Positions 18,522-27,107 of a stretch of 64,000 nucleotides of DNA are shown in pieces. How positions within the stretch are numbered: position 1 is the first letter of the stretch; each line of letters opens with the position of its first letter. The stretch comes from Bacillus_BE sp042263505 (GTDB lineage Bacteria; Bacillota; Bacilli; Bacillales; Cytobacillaceae). The notes under the pieces are model-generated. The model was not told the DNA's origin. It searched no databases and saw only the letters and a program-made list of their open reading frames with translations. Location of the stretch: NCBI RefSeq assembly GCF_042263505.1, contig NZ_JBHKFI010000012.1, positions 1 through 64,000 of the forward strand. Reading direction: 5' to 3'. The position numbers and the translations under genes were made by a program.

Positions 18522-19396
18522 CATACCATGGTTTTAATATTTTCTTTTTTTAATTTCCAGCTTACTTTGCCTATTGCTATTGCCCAAAGACCGATAATCA
18601 CGAAATAGGTGAAGATGGTAACGGAAGGGGAAACATCCAATAAACTGAGCAATGTTCGGATATTTGTGAAGATAATAATTCCTCCTACTAAGGTTCCAAG
18701 AAGATTTGTAGGAATAATTTTGACTAGCCATGCGGCAATTGGGGCAGCAATCAATCCACCAATCATTAAAGCAAAGACCCACTGAAGATTAATTTGCGTC
18801 CATCCTAATGTTAAAAGAAAACCTAAAGTAGAGGACACAGCGATAGCAAATTCACTCGTATCAACGGAACCAATGACTTTTCTTGGTTCCATTTCATTAT
18901 TGGTTAACAGAACCGGTGTTGCAATAGGGCCCCATCCACCACCTCCCGTCGCATCAAAGAAGCCAGCAATAAAGCCAAGGGGGAGAAAAGCTTTTTTTGA
19001 CATTTTTTTCTTTATTTTCATTGTAGGATTAAATTTGAATAGAAAACGGTAGATGACATAAAACCCTAATAATAATAGAAAAAAAGAGACATATGGTTTA
19101 ATTATATCTCCTGGAATGCTTCCTATAAAGCATGCACCAAGAAAGGCACCAATCGAACCGGGTATGATTAATCGGTAGACGACTTGTTTATCCACATTTC
19201 CAAAGCGAATGTGGGAGACTCCTGATGCAGCAGTTGTGATTACTTCTGCCATATGAACTGATGCAGAAGCTACCGCTGGGGCAATTCCAAATAATAGTAA
19301 TAATGAGGTAGATGTTACCCCATAGGCCATGCCTAAAGAACCGTCTACTAATTGTGCTGCTAATCCGATTAGAGCAAGAACAATTAATCTTTTCAT
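18521..19396 (-). CDS. TSUP (TauE/SafE) family membrane exporter
   Basis: A 291-residue membrane protein of the TauE/SafE family, which moves sulfite, sulfoacetate or related anions. Eight or nine hydrophobic segments are visible. The two internal repeats open with the usual glycine-rich motifs, GLAAQLVDGSLGMAYG and GFIAGFFDATGGGGWGP. The ATG at 19396 is used; a GTG four codons earlier lies inside the ribosome binding site AAAAGGAGTG. A possible structured leader lies directly upstream (19431-19485). Substrate unknown. Confidence 0.87.
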   Translation of the reverse strand: MKRLIVLALIGLAAQLVDGSLGMAYGVTSTSLLLLFGIAPAVASASVHMAEVITTAASGVSHIRFGNVDKQVVYRLIIPGSIGAFLGACFIGSIPGDIIKPYVSFFLLLLGFYVIYRFLFKFNPTMKIKKKMSKKAFLPLGFIAGFFDATGGGGWGPIATPVLLTNNEMEPRKVIGSVDTSEFAIAVSSTLGFLLTLGWTQINLQWVFALMIGGLIAAPIAAWLVKIIPTNLLGTLVGGIIIFTNIRTLLSLLDVSPSVTIFTYFVIIGLWAIAIGKVSWKLKKENIKTMV

Positions 19397-19430
19397 GGGA
19401 AAAAACACTCCTTTTCAACCAATTTCTGAG

Positions 19431-19485
19431 TAGATTAGAAAATAGAAAAGTCCTAATACGTGGCTTATCGTGGACCACTAATCTA
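19431..19485 (-). promoter_or_regulatory. Possible structured leader RNA of the TSUP gene
   Basis: On the coding strand, TAGATTAG (19478-19485 region) and CTAATCTA (19431-19438) enclose an inner GTCC...GGAC pair and an ACG...CGT pair. The nested pairing ends about 25 bases before the ribosome binding site of the exporter. It does not match a riboswitch class I know. It could be a regulatory RNA, a protein-binding site or chance. Confidence 0.35.
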
Positions 19486-19947
19486 ATCAAGTTTCTAACT
19501 TACAATATGAAATAGCCAAAAATTGGGTTCTTTAACTAGATAAAAATGGGCAAATGTTGAAATGTTCTTTTGGTGGGAATGTATATAAAACGCTGCTTTT
19601 TTGGAATATCATTTTAATCTTTTGTCGAAGCCATCTGATTTAGACTTGATTGCAGTGAAATTATTTTAGTTGTCCGAATAGGCTCTTCATTCGGATTTAA
19701 TGGTCTTGTAATTTATTCAAAAAGAAGCGAGAACCAGATTATTCGCAAAAAAAACATTTACTCGCGAAAATGAGGTATCTATTCTTTCCTTCGATCCGGC
19801 TTCCATTTCCTTTTAATTCCTAAAAACTTTCTGAATAGACATTTGATTCCTTCATAAATGCCTTTCAATTCATACATGGATGTCTGAATGAGCCACTAAT
19901 TTATATATTCTAATAGCAAAAAAAATGAAAAGGGTCTTTAAAAAAAT
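19486..19947. other. Gene-free stretch
   Basis: About 460 bases with no convincing reading frame or ribosome binding site. The promoter of the TSUP gene should lie at its left end. Nothing else was recognised. Confidence 0.5.
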
Positions 19948-19981
19948 AAAAGACCTATTCCAATCTTGGAACAGATCTTTT
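19948..19981 (-). terminator. Terminator of the aldehyde dehydrogenase gene
   Basis: AAAAGA-CT-TTCCAA pairs with TTGGAA-AG-TCTTTT; on the minus strand it ends in a T tract and lies 20 bases past the stop codon. Confidence 0.82.
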
Positions 19982-20000
19982 GAATAAAATTCTTAAACCA

Positions 20001-21371
20001 CTATTTCAAAAACATTTTAATTTTCTTCAAACCATTTTTTACATTTGGATATCTAAATGGAATATCAAATAAGGTGGTTTGTTTTAATACGCTTTTTCTA
20101 TGGGAAAAGGTGTCAAAGCTTCCCTTTCCATGATATGCGCCTATTCCACTGTTTCCAACACCTCCAAAAGGTAAATAGGGTGAGGCAAAATGATATACGG
20201 TGTCATTAATACAGCCTCCACCGAAGGAAACATCATTCAATACTTTCTGTTGGATGTCAGCATTCTCAGAGAAAAGATAAAGAGACAACGGATGGGGATG
20301 ATGATGGATTCCTTCTAGCATAAAAGATAAATCCTGGTACTCCAGTACAGGGAGTATCGGTCCAAATATTTCATCCTCCATGATGGCATCCTGCCAGGTT
20401 ATATTGGTAAGAACGGTTGGCTCAATCGTTAATGTTTCATATTTTGTCCTTCCGCCAACAATTATTTCTCCATCATGCAAGAAAGAAGACAGACGATTGA
20501 AATGTTTTTCGCTTACAATGCGGGTAAAAGCATCATTTTCTAGCGGATCCACTCCATATAGCTCTTTAATGGCATCCTTCAAATGATGGAAAAACTCCTC
20601 TTTAATATCTTGATGGAGGTATAAATAATCAGGTGCAATGCAGGTTTGACCAGCATTTGTGAATTTTCCCCAGGCAATTCGTTTGGAGGCGAGTTTAATA
20701 TTAGCATCCTTATGCACGATGCAAGGACTTTTCCCACCTAATTCAAGTGTTACAGGTGTTAAATTTTTTGCCGCTGCTTCCATTATGGTTTTTCCAACCG
20801 GAACACTTCCTGTGAAAAAGATATAATCCACTTTTTCCTGTAGAAGAGCTTGACTAGTCTCCACACCACCCAATACGACAGCAATATATTCCTCAGAATA
20901 GGTTTCATGAATAAGGCGAGCTAAAATCTCAGATGTTCGCGGAGTAAGTTCAGATGGTTTGATTATCGCGCAATTGCCTGCAGAAATTGCCCCAATCAAA
21001 GGAGCAATCGCTAATTGAAAAGGATAGTTCCACGGTGCAATAATTAAAGACACTCCATATGGTTCTGAATAGATATAACCAGAAGAACCAATGTGAGTCA
21101 TCGGTGTTTTCGCTTTTTTCGGCTTCATCCATGCACGAATGTGACTTAGAGTAAAACGAATTTCTTCGAGAACGACACCAATCTCAGTTGAATAAGCATC
21201 AAATTCGGATTTATTTAAATCAGATTTTAAGGAAGCCAAAAGATCCTCTTCATGATCTTTAATCATTGTCCTTAAGCGCTGCAATGCATCAATACGAAAG
21301 GATATATTCTTTGTTGTATTAGTACGAAAAAAATGTCTTTGCTTTTTAACTAGATTCTGATAATTAACCAT
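20001..21371 (-). CDS. Aldehyde dehydrogenase (YwdH/ALDH3-like)
   Basis: A 456-residue NAD(P)-dependent aldehyde dehydrogenase of the class 3, fatty-aldehyde-type branch, the same length as B. subtilis YwdH. The general-base motif LELGGKSP and the catalytic cysteine in AGQTCIAPDY are intact, as is the APWNYP segment of the active site. The ATG at 21371 follows AAGGAGGGATC; the longer frame adds 17 residues with no better site. The next gene upstream, on the same strand, encodes a fatty-acyl-reductase-like SDR, so the pair may interconvert long-chain acyl groups, aldehydes and acids. Confidence 0.9.
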   Translation of the reverse strand: MVNYQNLVKKQRHFFRTNTTKNISFRIDALQRLRTMIKDHEEDLLASLKSDLNKSEFDAYSTEIGVVLEEIRFTLSHIRAWMKPKKAKTPMTHIGSSGYIYSEPYGVSLIIAPWNYPFQLAIAPLIGAISAGNCAIIKPSELTPRTSEILARLIHETYSEEYIAVVLGGVETSQALLQEKVDYIFFTGSVPVGKTIMEAAAKNLTPVTLELGGKSPCIVHKDANIKLASKRIAWGKFTNAGQTCIAPDYLYLHQDIKEEFFHHLKDAIKELYGVDPLENDAFTRIVSEKHFNRLSSFLHDGEIIVGGRTKYETLTIEPTVLTNITWQDAIMEDEIFGPILPVLEYQDLSFMLEGIHHHPHPLSLYLFSENADIQQKVLNDVSFGGGCINDTVYHFASPYLPFGGVGNSGIGAYHGKGSFDTFSHRKSVLKQTTLFDIPFRYPNVKNGLKKIKMFLK

Positions 21372-21518
21372 TTGATCCCTCCTTTTTGATTGTAATTTTG
21401 CTATTTTATTGACTATATACAATTAGAGGTTGCTAGGTGATAAAAAATAGATACTATCCTAAAAAACAGGCATTTTATACTGAATGAGATGATTTTTTAG
21501 GGGGAATCAAGCATTTAT

Positions 21519-22616
21519 TTATTGAATCTTCACCTGCTTTTCACTGTCATTTTTGTGTTGCTTAAAAAAAAGGACCATCGCAGGGATTACATCTTTGAAA
21601 TTAGGACAAGTGATTCCGGAACCTTTTAAATCCTTTTGAGTCTGGCTGCAATCGTACTCGGCCATGCATGTGAAATAATCAAGTGCTTCCTTTTCAACTC
21701 TTAACCATTTTCGAATAGCAGAAAAAGAAAGAAACCATTTTGCCAGTCCAAGTGGTATGACTCCAAACGGCTCTCTTCCAAGATACTCCTTCATCAGCAT
21801 ATGGTAAACCTCTTTGCATCGATATGGATTCGGATCAGTAAGCTGATAGGTTTTTCCTATTCCAATATCTGCATGTCCAAGATAAATCGTTGCTGCAAAA
21901 ATGTAATCAACCGGGACAAAATTTCCTTCAGCCTTTCCTGCGCCTAAATAAGGGATAATAGGCAAAAACTTAAGCTTATCAAAAAAATTCAAAATAAAAT
22001 AGAGGCCATCAAATTTAATCGTATCACCCGTTTGCGAATTCCCAACAACTATGCCAGGTCGGATAATGGTGGTAGGAACCTTGCTTATGATTTGACGAAC
22101 TAAAACTTCCGCTTCAAATTTTGTTCTTTCATAATAGTTTTTAAAACTTTGGTGCTTATCTAACTCTGATTCTAATATTCTCCCTTCTCGAGTGCCGGCA
22201 ATATATGAGGTGCTAAAATATACATAGCGTTGAACATTATGTAAGGTTAGAAGCCAATCGTTGACATTTTTAGTTCCATTTATGTTTACCTTAATTGCCA
22301 ACTCCTCTGGTACGGCGAGATCATAAATAGCTGCAAGATGAAAGACATGAGTAATTTCCCCTTTTAATTCATCAAGTATCGCAGCATCCATTCCTAAATC
22401 AGGGAGGGTTATATCTCCTGGGATAATAGTAAATTGCTCTAACAACAGACTTTCATCTAATGCAATTTTTCTTAGTGTCTCTTCTGCCTTTTGCAAAAAT
22501 TGAGGCTGCACCAGTAAATAAAATTGATTGATTTCATCCTTTTCTGTCATAATTTTTTTAATTAAAGAAGTAGCAATAAATCCCGGAAAACCGGTAAAGA
22601 AATAAGTATTGGCCAT
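21519..22616 (-). CDS. SDR family fatty acyl-CoA reductase-like protein
   Basis: A 365-residue extended short-chain dehydrogenase with the NAD-binding motif TGFPGFIA at residues 8-15 and the catalytic Y-x3-K in YYERTKFEAE. The order of blocks (PGDITLPDLG, HLAAIYDL, NINGTKNV, IIRPGIVVGNS) matches the male-sterility/thioester-reductase branch, which includes fatty acyl-CoA reductases. The start ATG is preceded by GGAG. It is 147 bases upstream of the aldehyde dehydrogenase gene on the same strand and probably shares its transcript. Whether it reduces acyl-CoA or acts on a sugar or other substrate is inferred only from family resemblance. Confidence 0.75.
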   Translation of the reverse strand: MANTYFFTGFPGFIATSLIKKIMTEKDEINQFYLLVQPQFLQKAEETLRKIALDESLLLEQFTIIPGDITLPDLGMDAAILDELKGEITHVFHLAAIYDLAVPEELAIKVNINGTKNVNDWLLTLHNVQRYVYFSTSYIAGTREGRILESELDKHQSFKNYYERTKFEAEVLVRQIISKVPTTIIRPGIVVGNSQTGDTIKFDGLYFILNFFDKLKFLPIIPYLGAGKAEGNFVPVDYIFAATIYLGHADIGIGKTYQLTDPNPYRCKEVYHMLMKEYLGREPFGVIPLGLAKWFLSFSAIRKWLRVEKEALDYFTCMAEYDCSQTQKDLKGSGITCPNFKDVIPAMVLFFKQHKNDSEKQVKIQ

Positions 22617-22833
22617 GTGCTAACGACTCCTTGAATCAATGTATTGGAATAAAGGTAAAAGACCATCTATTCCATATATATGTAATCATTCTATGATAGT
22701 CAAGAGAAATATTTGTATTTTTTGTAAAATTAAGAAAATAATTAGTGAATTGCAAATATATGAAACCTCTTTAATGAATAATCATATATAAGGGAAAAAG
22801 GATTCTAAATTTACGATACGAGGAGTGGAATAG

Positions 22834-23040
22834 ATGAATGAAAAAGGTTGTATTAAATGTGGAAGTAAAGATGCCAGAACAAAGGAGGTTGCGATGACGG
22901 GAACAGGGTTATCGAAAATGTTTGATCTTCAGAATAATCATTTTACAGTGGTATATTGCCGGAATTGTGGGTACTCAGAGTTTTATATGAAAAATTCAAG
23001 CAATACATCTAATCTATTGGATTTATTTTTTGGAGGATGA
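22834..23040 (+). CDS. Zn-ribbon protein (DUF2082)
   Basis: A 68-residue protein with two zinc knuckles, CIKCG at the N-terminus and CRNCGYSEFY in the middle, and the family's conserved GTGLSKMFDLQNNHF and C-terminal LDLFFGG. This is the DUF2082 family of putative nucleic-acid-binding Zn-ribbon proteins, common in Firmicutes and without an assigned role. A GAGGAG site precedes the ATG. Confidence 0.82.
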   Translation: MNEKGCIKCGSKDARTKEVAMTGTGLSKMFDLQNNHFTVVYCRNCGYSEFYMKNSSNTSNLLDLFFGG

Positions 23041-23500
23041 GAGATGGGTTCATGACATTCATTATGCTATAAGGAGTTTAATAAAATCAGAGAGCGAGGA
23101 AGCGGAAATCCTTACTCCACGTTTCTTATGGTTTTGGTTTCGGGCGAAACTTTCGTATGATTTCTTCTCTCTCAATCGATAAGGAGAAATCATCATCAAT
23201 ATGATGACAAAGGAAAAAAGGAAGGCTACTGCGATTATGTGATTTTAGACAAAAAAACCCAAAACGATTATTTTGGGAAAGGATTCTGCTAAGTGCAAAA
23301 GTATTAATTTTTTTGAAGGAACTAACGAATCTTCAAATTATATAAATTCATTCTATTTCTTATCAATCGGACTATGTTCTGATGTGTGACTCATCTATGA
23401 TGGAATCGCCCTTCTATTGATCACCAAAGGATTGATGATGATAAAACTTTTAGAAAGGGAAGGAGAATTAAGAACTGTTTTAGGAAGATAAACTAGAATA
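23041..23500. other. Gene-free, possibly decayed stretch
   Basis: No intact gene was found. A short plus-strand open run near 23211-23300 reads YDDKGKKEGYCDYVILD and stops without a start codon, which looks like the tail of a decayed gene. No family is recognised. Confidence 0.4.
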
Positions 23501-23671
23501 TTAATTGATAAGCAATTGATATTTATAGATTAGACAATCGAGTTCTTGGCTCATTTGAATAGTTTTTTCATTATTTAAGCCGTGTTTTAGACCAAATTCA
23601 ATCATATTTTTCCTTAATATAGCAATTTTTTCTTCTAGTTGTTGGATGGTTGTAACAAGAAATGTTTGCAT
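23501..23671 (-). CDS. Spo0E-like aspartyl-phosphate phosphatase (56 aa)
   Basis: A 56-residue protein with the Spo0E family architecture: a first amphipathic helix (IQQLEEKIAILRKNM), a turn (FGLKHGLNN), and a second helix carrying the signature SQELDCLIYKYQ. Proteins of this family dephosphorylate Spo0A~P and delay sporulation; the aspartate of SQELD is needed for catalysis. AAAGGGTGA lies seven bases before the ATG. It is monocistronic. Its presence supports a spore-forming host. Confidence 0.85.
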   Translation of the reverse strand: MQTFLVTTIQQLEEKIAILRKNMIEFGLKHGLNNEKTIQMSQELDCLIYKYQLLIN

Positions 23672-23988
23672 GTATAGTTCACCCTTTAATAAAAAAGTAG
23701 GTAAAACTATTATAATTGGAAAAAACTTAATTTTTTCGGAGAAATATTACAATTTATTGAACGTTTTCAAGGTGTATAGAAGGATAAGAAATCGATAGTT
23801 GCTTTTCCTGTAAATGAGCGGAAATCCATCTATTCTCCTTGTTTAGTAAATTGTGTATTTGCCGAGACGAAAAAAAGTAATCCGATTGTGTATAAATGGT
23901 GTGGCGTAAATTGTGATAGTGGTACTCTTGTAAATACAGCAGATAAACCTAAACATTAAAAATTAAGGTTTGAACTCTTGAAGAAATT
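23672..23988. other. Gene-poor stretch with Cys-rich open frame
   Basis: Plus-strand codons 23780-23959 are open and encode a Cys-containing tail (SPCLVNC, KWCGVNC) but have no start codon or ribosome binding site. It is probably the 3' end of a decayed gene. Confidence 0.35.
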
Positions 23989-24282
23989 CTATGGTTCTCC
24001 AATTCCCATTGCTAATAATAATAGATAAGCGCAACACAAAACAAATCCGTTTGCGATAAAGCCAATTATGCCGATGCTACGTATACTACGTCGTTTTGAC
24101 ATAATCGAGGAAATAATAGCAAGTAAAATGCCAATAATTGAGAAGATGCTATAAATGGTGACAACGAAATCAATATCAACATTTGGTCCTCTTTGTACAT
24201 AGAACATAATGATACTGATTATCACAAGTACTATAGATGTAATACCTAAAATATATCCTACTTTCTCTTTATTTAAAAACAT
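23989..24282 (-). CDS. Small membrane protein, unknown
   Basis: A 97-residue protein with three hydrophobic segments (about residues 9-27, 38-58 and 68-90) and a basic loop SKRRSIRSIG between the second and third. The ATG at 24282 follows GGTGGAG with six-base spacing; a GTG four codons earlier overlaps that site. It could belong to a small DUF4190-like group, but I do not recognise it firmly. Confidence 0.6.
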   Translation of the reverse strand: MFLNKEKVGYILGITSIVLVIISIIMFYVQRGPNVDIDFVVTIYSIFSIIGILLAIISSIMSKRRSIRSIGIIGFIANGFVLCCAYLLLLAMGIGEP

Positions 24283-24374
24283 AATAATCTCCACCCCTGT
24301 TGTTCAATTAATATTCAATATATCCTAAAATTTCCCATATAACAAGTGGTTTTAAAGTAAAACATATTCCATTA

Positions 24375-25232
24375 TCAATCAAAATGAAGACCTGAATGAT
24401 GTTCAAGTAAATTTTTCAGTTTTGCCTCTGTTGTTGTGCCATCAACGGGTGTGTAAATACTGCATCTAAGGTCATTGTTTCCATGTACCTGCATAGAAGT
24501 AAGGTCAAATACCATTTTTCCAGCCTTTGCGTGGCGAAATTCGATGAGGATTTCAGGTGCTGAGCTCACTTCACTTTCCTCCCACAGTTTATGAAACTCT
24601 GGGTACTTTATCCCCATATTTTCGATAAATTGAAAGTACCATTTATCAGCGACGTATTGACCATAATAGGTACGAAAAATCGCGATAAAGCCCTTGACGA
24701 AATGCTCCCAATTTACGGCTAAGCTCTTAAATTCCTTGCGAGAAAATAATAAATATATGAGATTTCTTTGTTCCTTTGGGATGAGTTCAAAATCCAAAAA
24801 AACATGGGCTGACGCTTGGTTCCAGCCAACAATATGACAATGCCGATCCGTTATGATGGTTGGGCAATATTGGAGTTCCTGAAGAATTTTATTTAATGAT
24901 GGGCTTATGGTAGTTTCTGTTTCCGAAGCGAAGGAGAATTTATTCCCTTCATCGAAGGCTAATGCAGTAAGATAAGCCTTTTCATCTTTGGTTAATTGCA
25001 AGGCTTCTGAAATAGCATCTAATACGGAAATGGAGACTTTGATATCTCTCCCCTGCTCAAGCCATGTATACCAAGTCGTACTCACTCCAGCTAGTTGGGC
25101 AACCTCTTCTCTGCGAAGTCCAGGTGTTCTTCTTCGAATGCCTTCTGGTAATCCCACCATATGTGGCTGAATTTTGGAACGCTTTAATTTTAAAAAATCT
25201 GATAATGCCTGAAGCCTTGTTTCAGGATTCAT
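24375..25232 (-). CDS. XRE-family regulator with MmyB-like domain
   Basis: A transcription factor of about 285 residues. The N-terminal helix-turn-helix contains GLRREEVAQLAGVSTTWYTWLEQG, typical of the MmyB-type group of XRE regulators; the remainder (from about 105) is the MmyB-like ligand-binding domain, which in one structure binds a fatty acid. The ATG at 25232 follows AAGGAGGTG. It is divergent from fabF with about 110 bases between, so it may control that fatty-acid gene. This link is inferred from position only. Confidence 0.82.
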   Translation of the reverse strand: MNPETRLQALSDFLKLKRSKIQPHMVGLPEGIRRRTPGLRREEVAQLAGVSTTWYTWLEQGRDIKVSISVLDAISEALQLTKDEKAYLTALAFDEGNKFSFASETETTISPSLNKILQELQYCPTIITDRHCHIVGWNQASAHVFLDFELIPKEQRNLIYLLFSRKEFKSLAVNWEHFVKGFIAIFRTYYGQYVADKWYFQFIENMGIKYPEFHKLWEESEVSSAPEILIEFRHAKAGKMVFDLTSMQVHGNNDLRCSIYTPVDGTTTEAKLKNLLEHHSGLHFD

Positions 25233-25340
25233 GGTCAGCACCTCCTTATCATAGTACTCATTATACTAGGATAAACAACAACTTGTAATAGGATAACTAA
25301 GAGATAAAATAGAAATTAGAAAAAATTTGGAGGGGTTTGA

Positions 25341-26576
25341 ATGAAGAGAGTCGTCATAACTGGAATGGGGGTTATTTCACCTCTGGGAAATGATATTGAT
25401 ACATTTTGGAACCATTTAGTTGAAGGAAAATCAGGGATAACAGCCATTGATACCTTTGATGTTCATGATATGAAAACGAAAATAGCTGGTCTTGTTCGTG
25501 ATTTTGATCCTGAAGAGCGACTTGGAACTAAGGAAGCTAGGCGATTGGATCGTTTTAGTCAGTTTGCCTTAGCAGCAGCTGAAGAAGCTTTGAACCATGC
25601 CCAAATTGAATTAAATAAAATAGATCTGGAAAGATTCGGAGTCTATGTGGGTTCTGGAATAGGTGGAATACAGACATTGATTGAAAATGTTTATACATTA
25701 GAACAACGTGGACCTGGTAGAGTCAGTCCGAGTTTAGTTCCCATGATGATTACAAACGCGGCAGCTGCTCAAATCAGTATCAAATATGGTGCCCTTGGTC
25801 CATCGCTTTCTCCTGTGACAGCTTGTTCTATTGGAAATACAGCAATTGGCGAAGCATTTCATACAATCCGCAATGATGATGCAGATATTATGATTGCAGG
25901 CGGTTCTGAAGCGGCTGTAACCAGAATATCTTTAGCGAGCTTTGGAAATGTCAAAGCGATTTCAACAAGAAATGAGAATCCAACTGCAGCTAGTAGGCCA
26001 TTTGATGAAAGTCGGGATGGCTTTGTTATGAGTGAAGGAGCAGGAATTCTCGTGTTAGAATCACTTGAACATGCTATTAAAAGAAATGCACCTATTTATG
26101 CTGAGGTAATTGGATATGGAGCCAGCTCTGATGCTTATAATATGGTGGCTTCTCATCCAGAAGGAAGAGGGGCTTTGACAGCGATGAAAAAGGCATTAGC
26201 AAAGGCAGCTTTATCTACAGATGAGATAGATGTCATTAGTGCACATGCAACAAGTACTGGGGTTGGGGATATCTCAGAAACTTTAGCAATCAAGCAGTTA
26301 TTTGGAGAAAGAGCCTATCAAATCCCCATTACCGCCAACAAATCAATGCTTGGCCATATGCTTGGCGCTGCAGGTGGAGTAGAAGCTATTGCGCTTGTTA
26401 AGAGTTTAGAAACAGGAGTTATTCCACCAACTATTAATTTAGAGAAACCTGATTCAGAGTGTGACTTAGATTATGTGTCAGATGGGGCACGTAAGACAAC
26501 ATTAAATATTGGCCTATCCAATTCCTTTGGCTTTGGAGGGCATAATTCAGCTATTGTGTTGAAAAAGTATATATAA
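25341..26576 (+). CDS. fabF: Beta-ketoacyl-ACP synthase II
   Basis: A 411-residue KAS II that condenses malonyl-ACP with a growing acyl-ACP in fatty acid synthesis. The Cys-His-His triad is intact: cysteine in VTACSIGN, histidines in SAHATST and KSMLGHMLGA. The C-terminal NSFGFGGHNSA motif is also present. The usual bacillar arrangement fabH-fabF is absent: this gene stands alone, next to a divergent MmyB-type regulator, so it is probably a second KAS II copy. A GGAGGG site precedes the ATG. Confidence 0.9.
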   Translation: MKRVVITGMGVISPLGNDIDTFWNHLVEGKSGITAIDTFDVHDMKTKIAGLVRDFDPEERLGTKEARRLDRFSQFALAAAEEALNHAQIELNKIDLERFGVYVGSGIGGIQTLIENVYTLEQRGPGRVSPSLVPMMITNAAAAQISIKYGALGPSLSPVTACSIGNTAIGEAFHTIRNDDADIMIAGGSEAAVTRISLASFGNVKAISTRNENPTAASRPFDESRDGFVMSEGAGILVLESLEHAIKRNAPIYAEVIGYGASSDAYNMVASHPEGRGALTAMKKALAKAALSTDEIDVISAHATSTGVGDISETLAIKQLFGERAYQIPITANKSMLGHMLGAAGGVEAIALVKSLETGVIPPTINLEKPDSECDLDYVSDGARKTTLNIGLSNSFGFGGHNSAIVLKKYI

Positions 26577-26890
26577 ATGAAAGAAATTCTCAAAAAAACA
26601 GATCTCTATTTTCATACAACGAAACTACTATTTTCGGTTTAATTACGAAAATATTCTCTGCATGGGAAATATATTAATTTAATAGAAAACGAATGAGTAA
26701 AATGTTCATCCTGACTTTTATGGTACAACTACCTTGTTAAGGGAATGGACGATGAGTTTTCTGAGGAGAAGATGGATATCGGAAGCTATGCTTTCATATA
26801 GTTTATGGGTAATCATACTTAATGGAATTAAACAAAAATCCTTTACTTCTACAAATCATTCCACTATTATAAATATAAATTAAATAACAT
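26577..26890. other. Intergenic region before the thiamine operon
   Basis: No gene was found. The thiamine operon promoter probably lies near 26850-26880, where AT-rich TATTAT/TATAAA sequences precede the riboswitch. Confidence 0.4.
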
Positions 26891-26895
26891 TTTAT

Positions 26896-26990
26896 CTACT
26901 AGGGGTGCCTATATTATTAGGCTGAGAGAAAAACGCTAAGTTTTTTAACCCTTTGGACCTGATCTGGACAATACCAGCGTAGGAAAGTAG
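26896..26990 (+). ncRNA. TPP riboswitch 1 (THI element)
   Basis: The thi-box landmarks are present: AGGGGTGCC, GGCTGAGAG, ACCCTTTGGACCTGATCTGG and ATACCAGCGTAGGAAAGT. The outer helix pairs CTACT (26896-26900) with AGTAG (26986-26990). Binding of thiamine pyrophosphate should repress the thiM-thiD-thiE genes. Confidence 0.96.
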
Positions 26991-27021
26991 CCAAGTGGGA
27001 ATCACTTATTTTTGACTATTT

Positions 27022-27053
27022 AATGCCAGGTCCTTATTGGATCTGGCATTTTT
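27022..27053 (+). terminator. Terminator of TPP riboswitch 1
   Basis: AATGCCAG-TCC pairs with GGA-CTGGCATT and five T follow. As the expression platform it should form when TPP is bound. Confidence 0.9.
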
Positions 27054-27107
27054 GCGTTTTAAGGAGTATCTCACTTTTTATGAAAAGAAATTGGAGGGAA
27101 TGAAGAG

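Noticed and set aside
23211..23300. Short open run as a gene
   Set aside because: It has no start codon or ribosome binding site and is too short to assign to a family.
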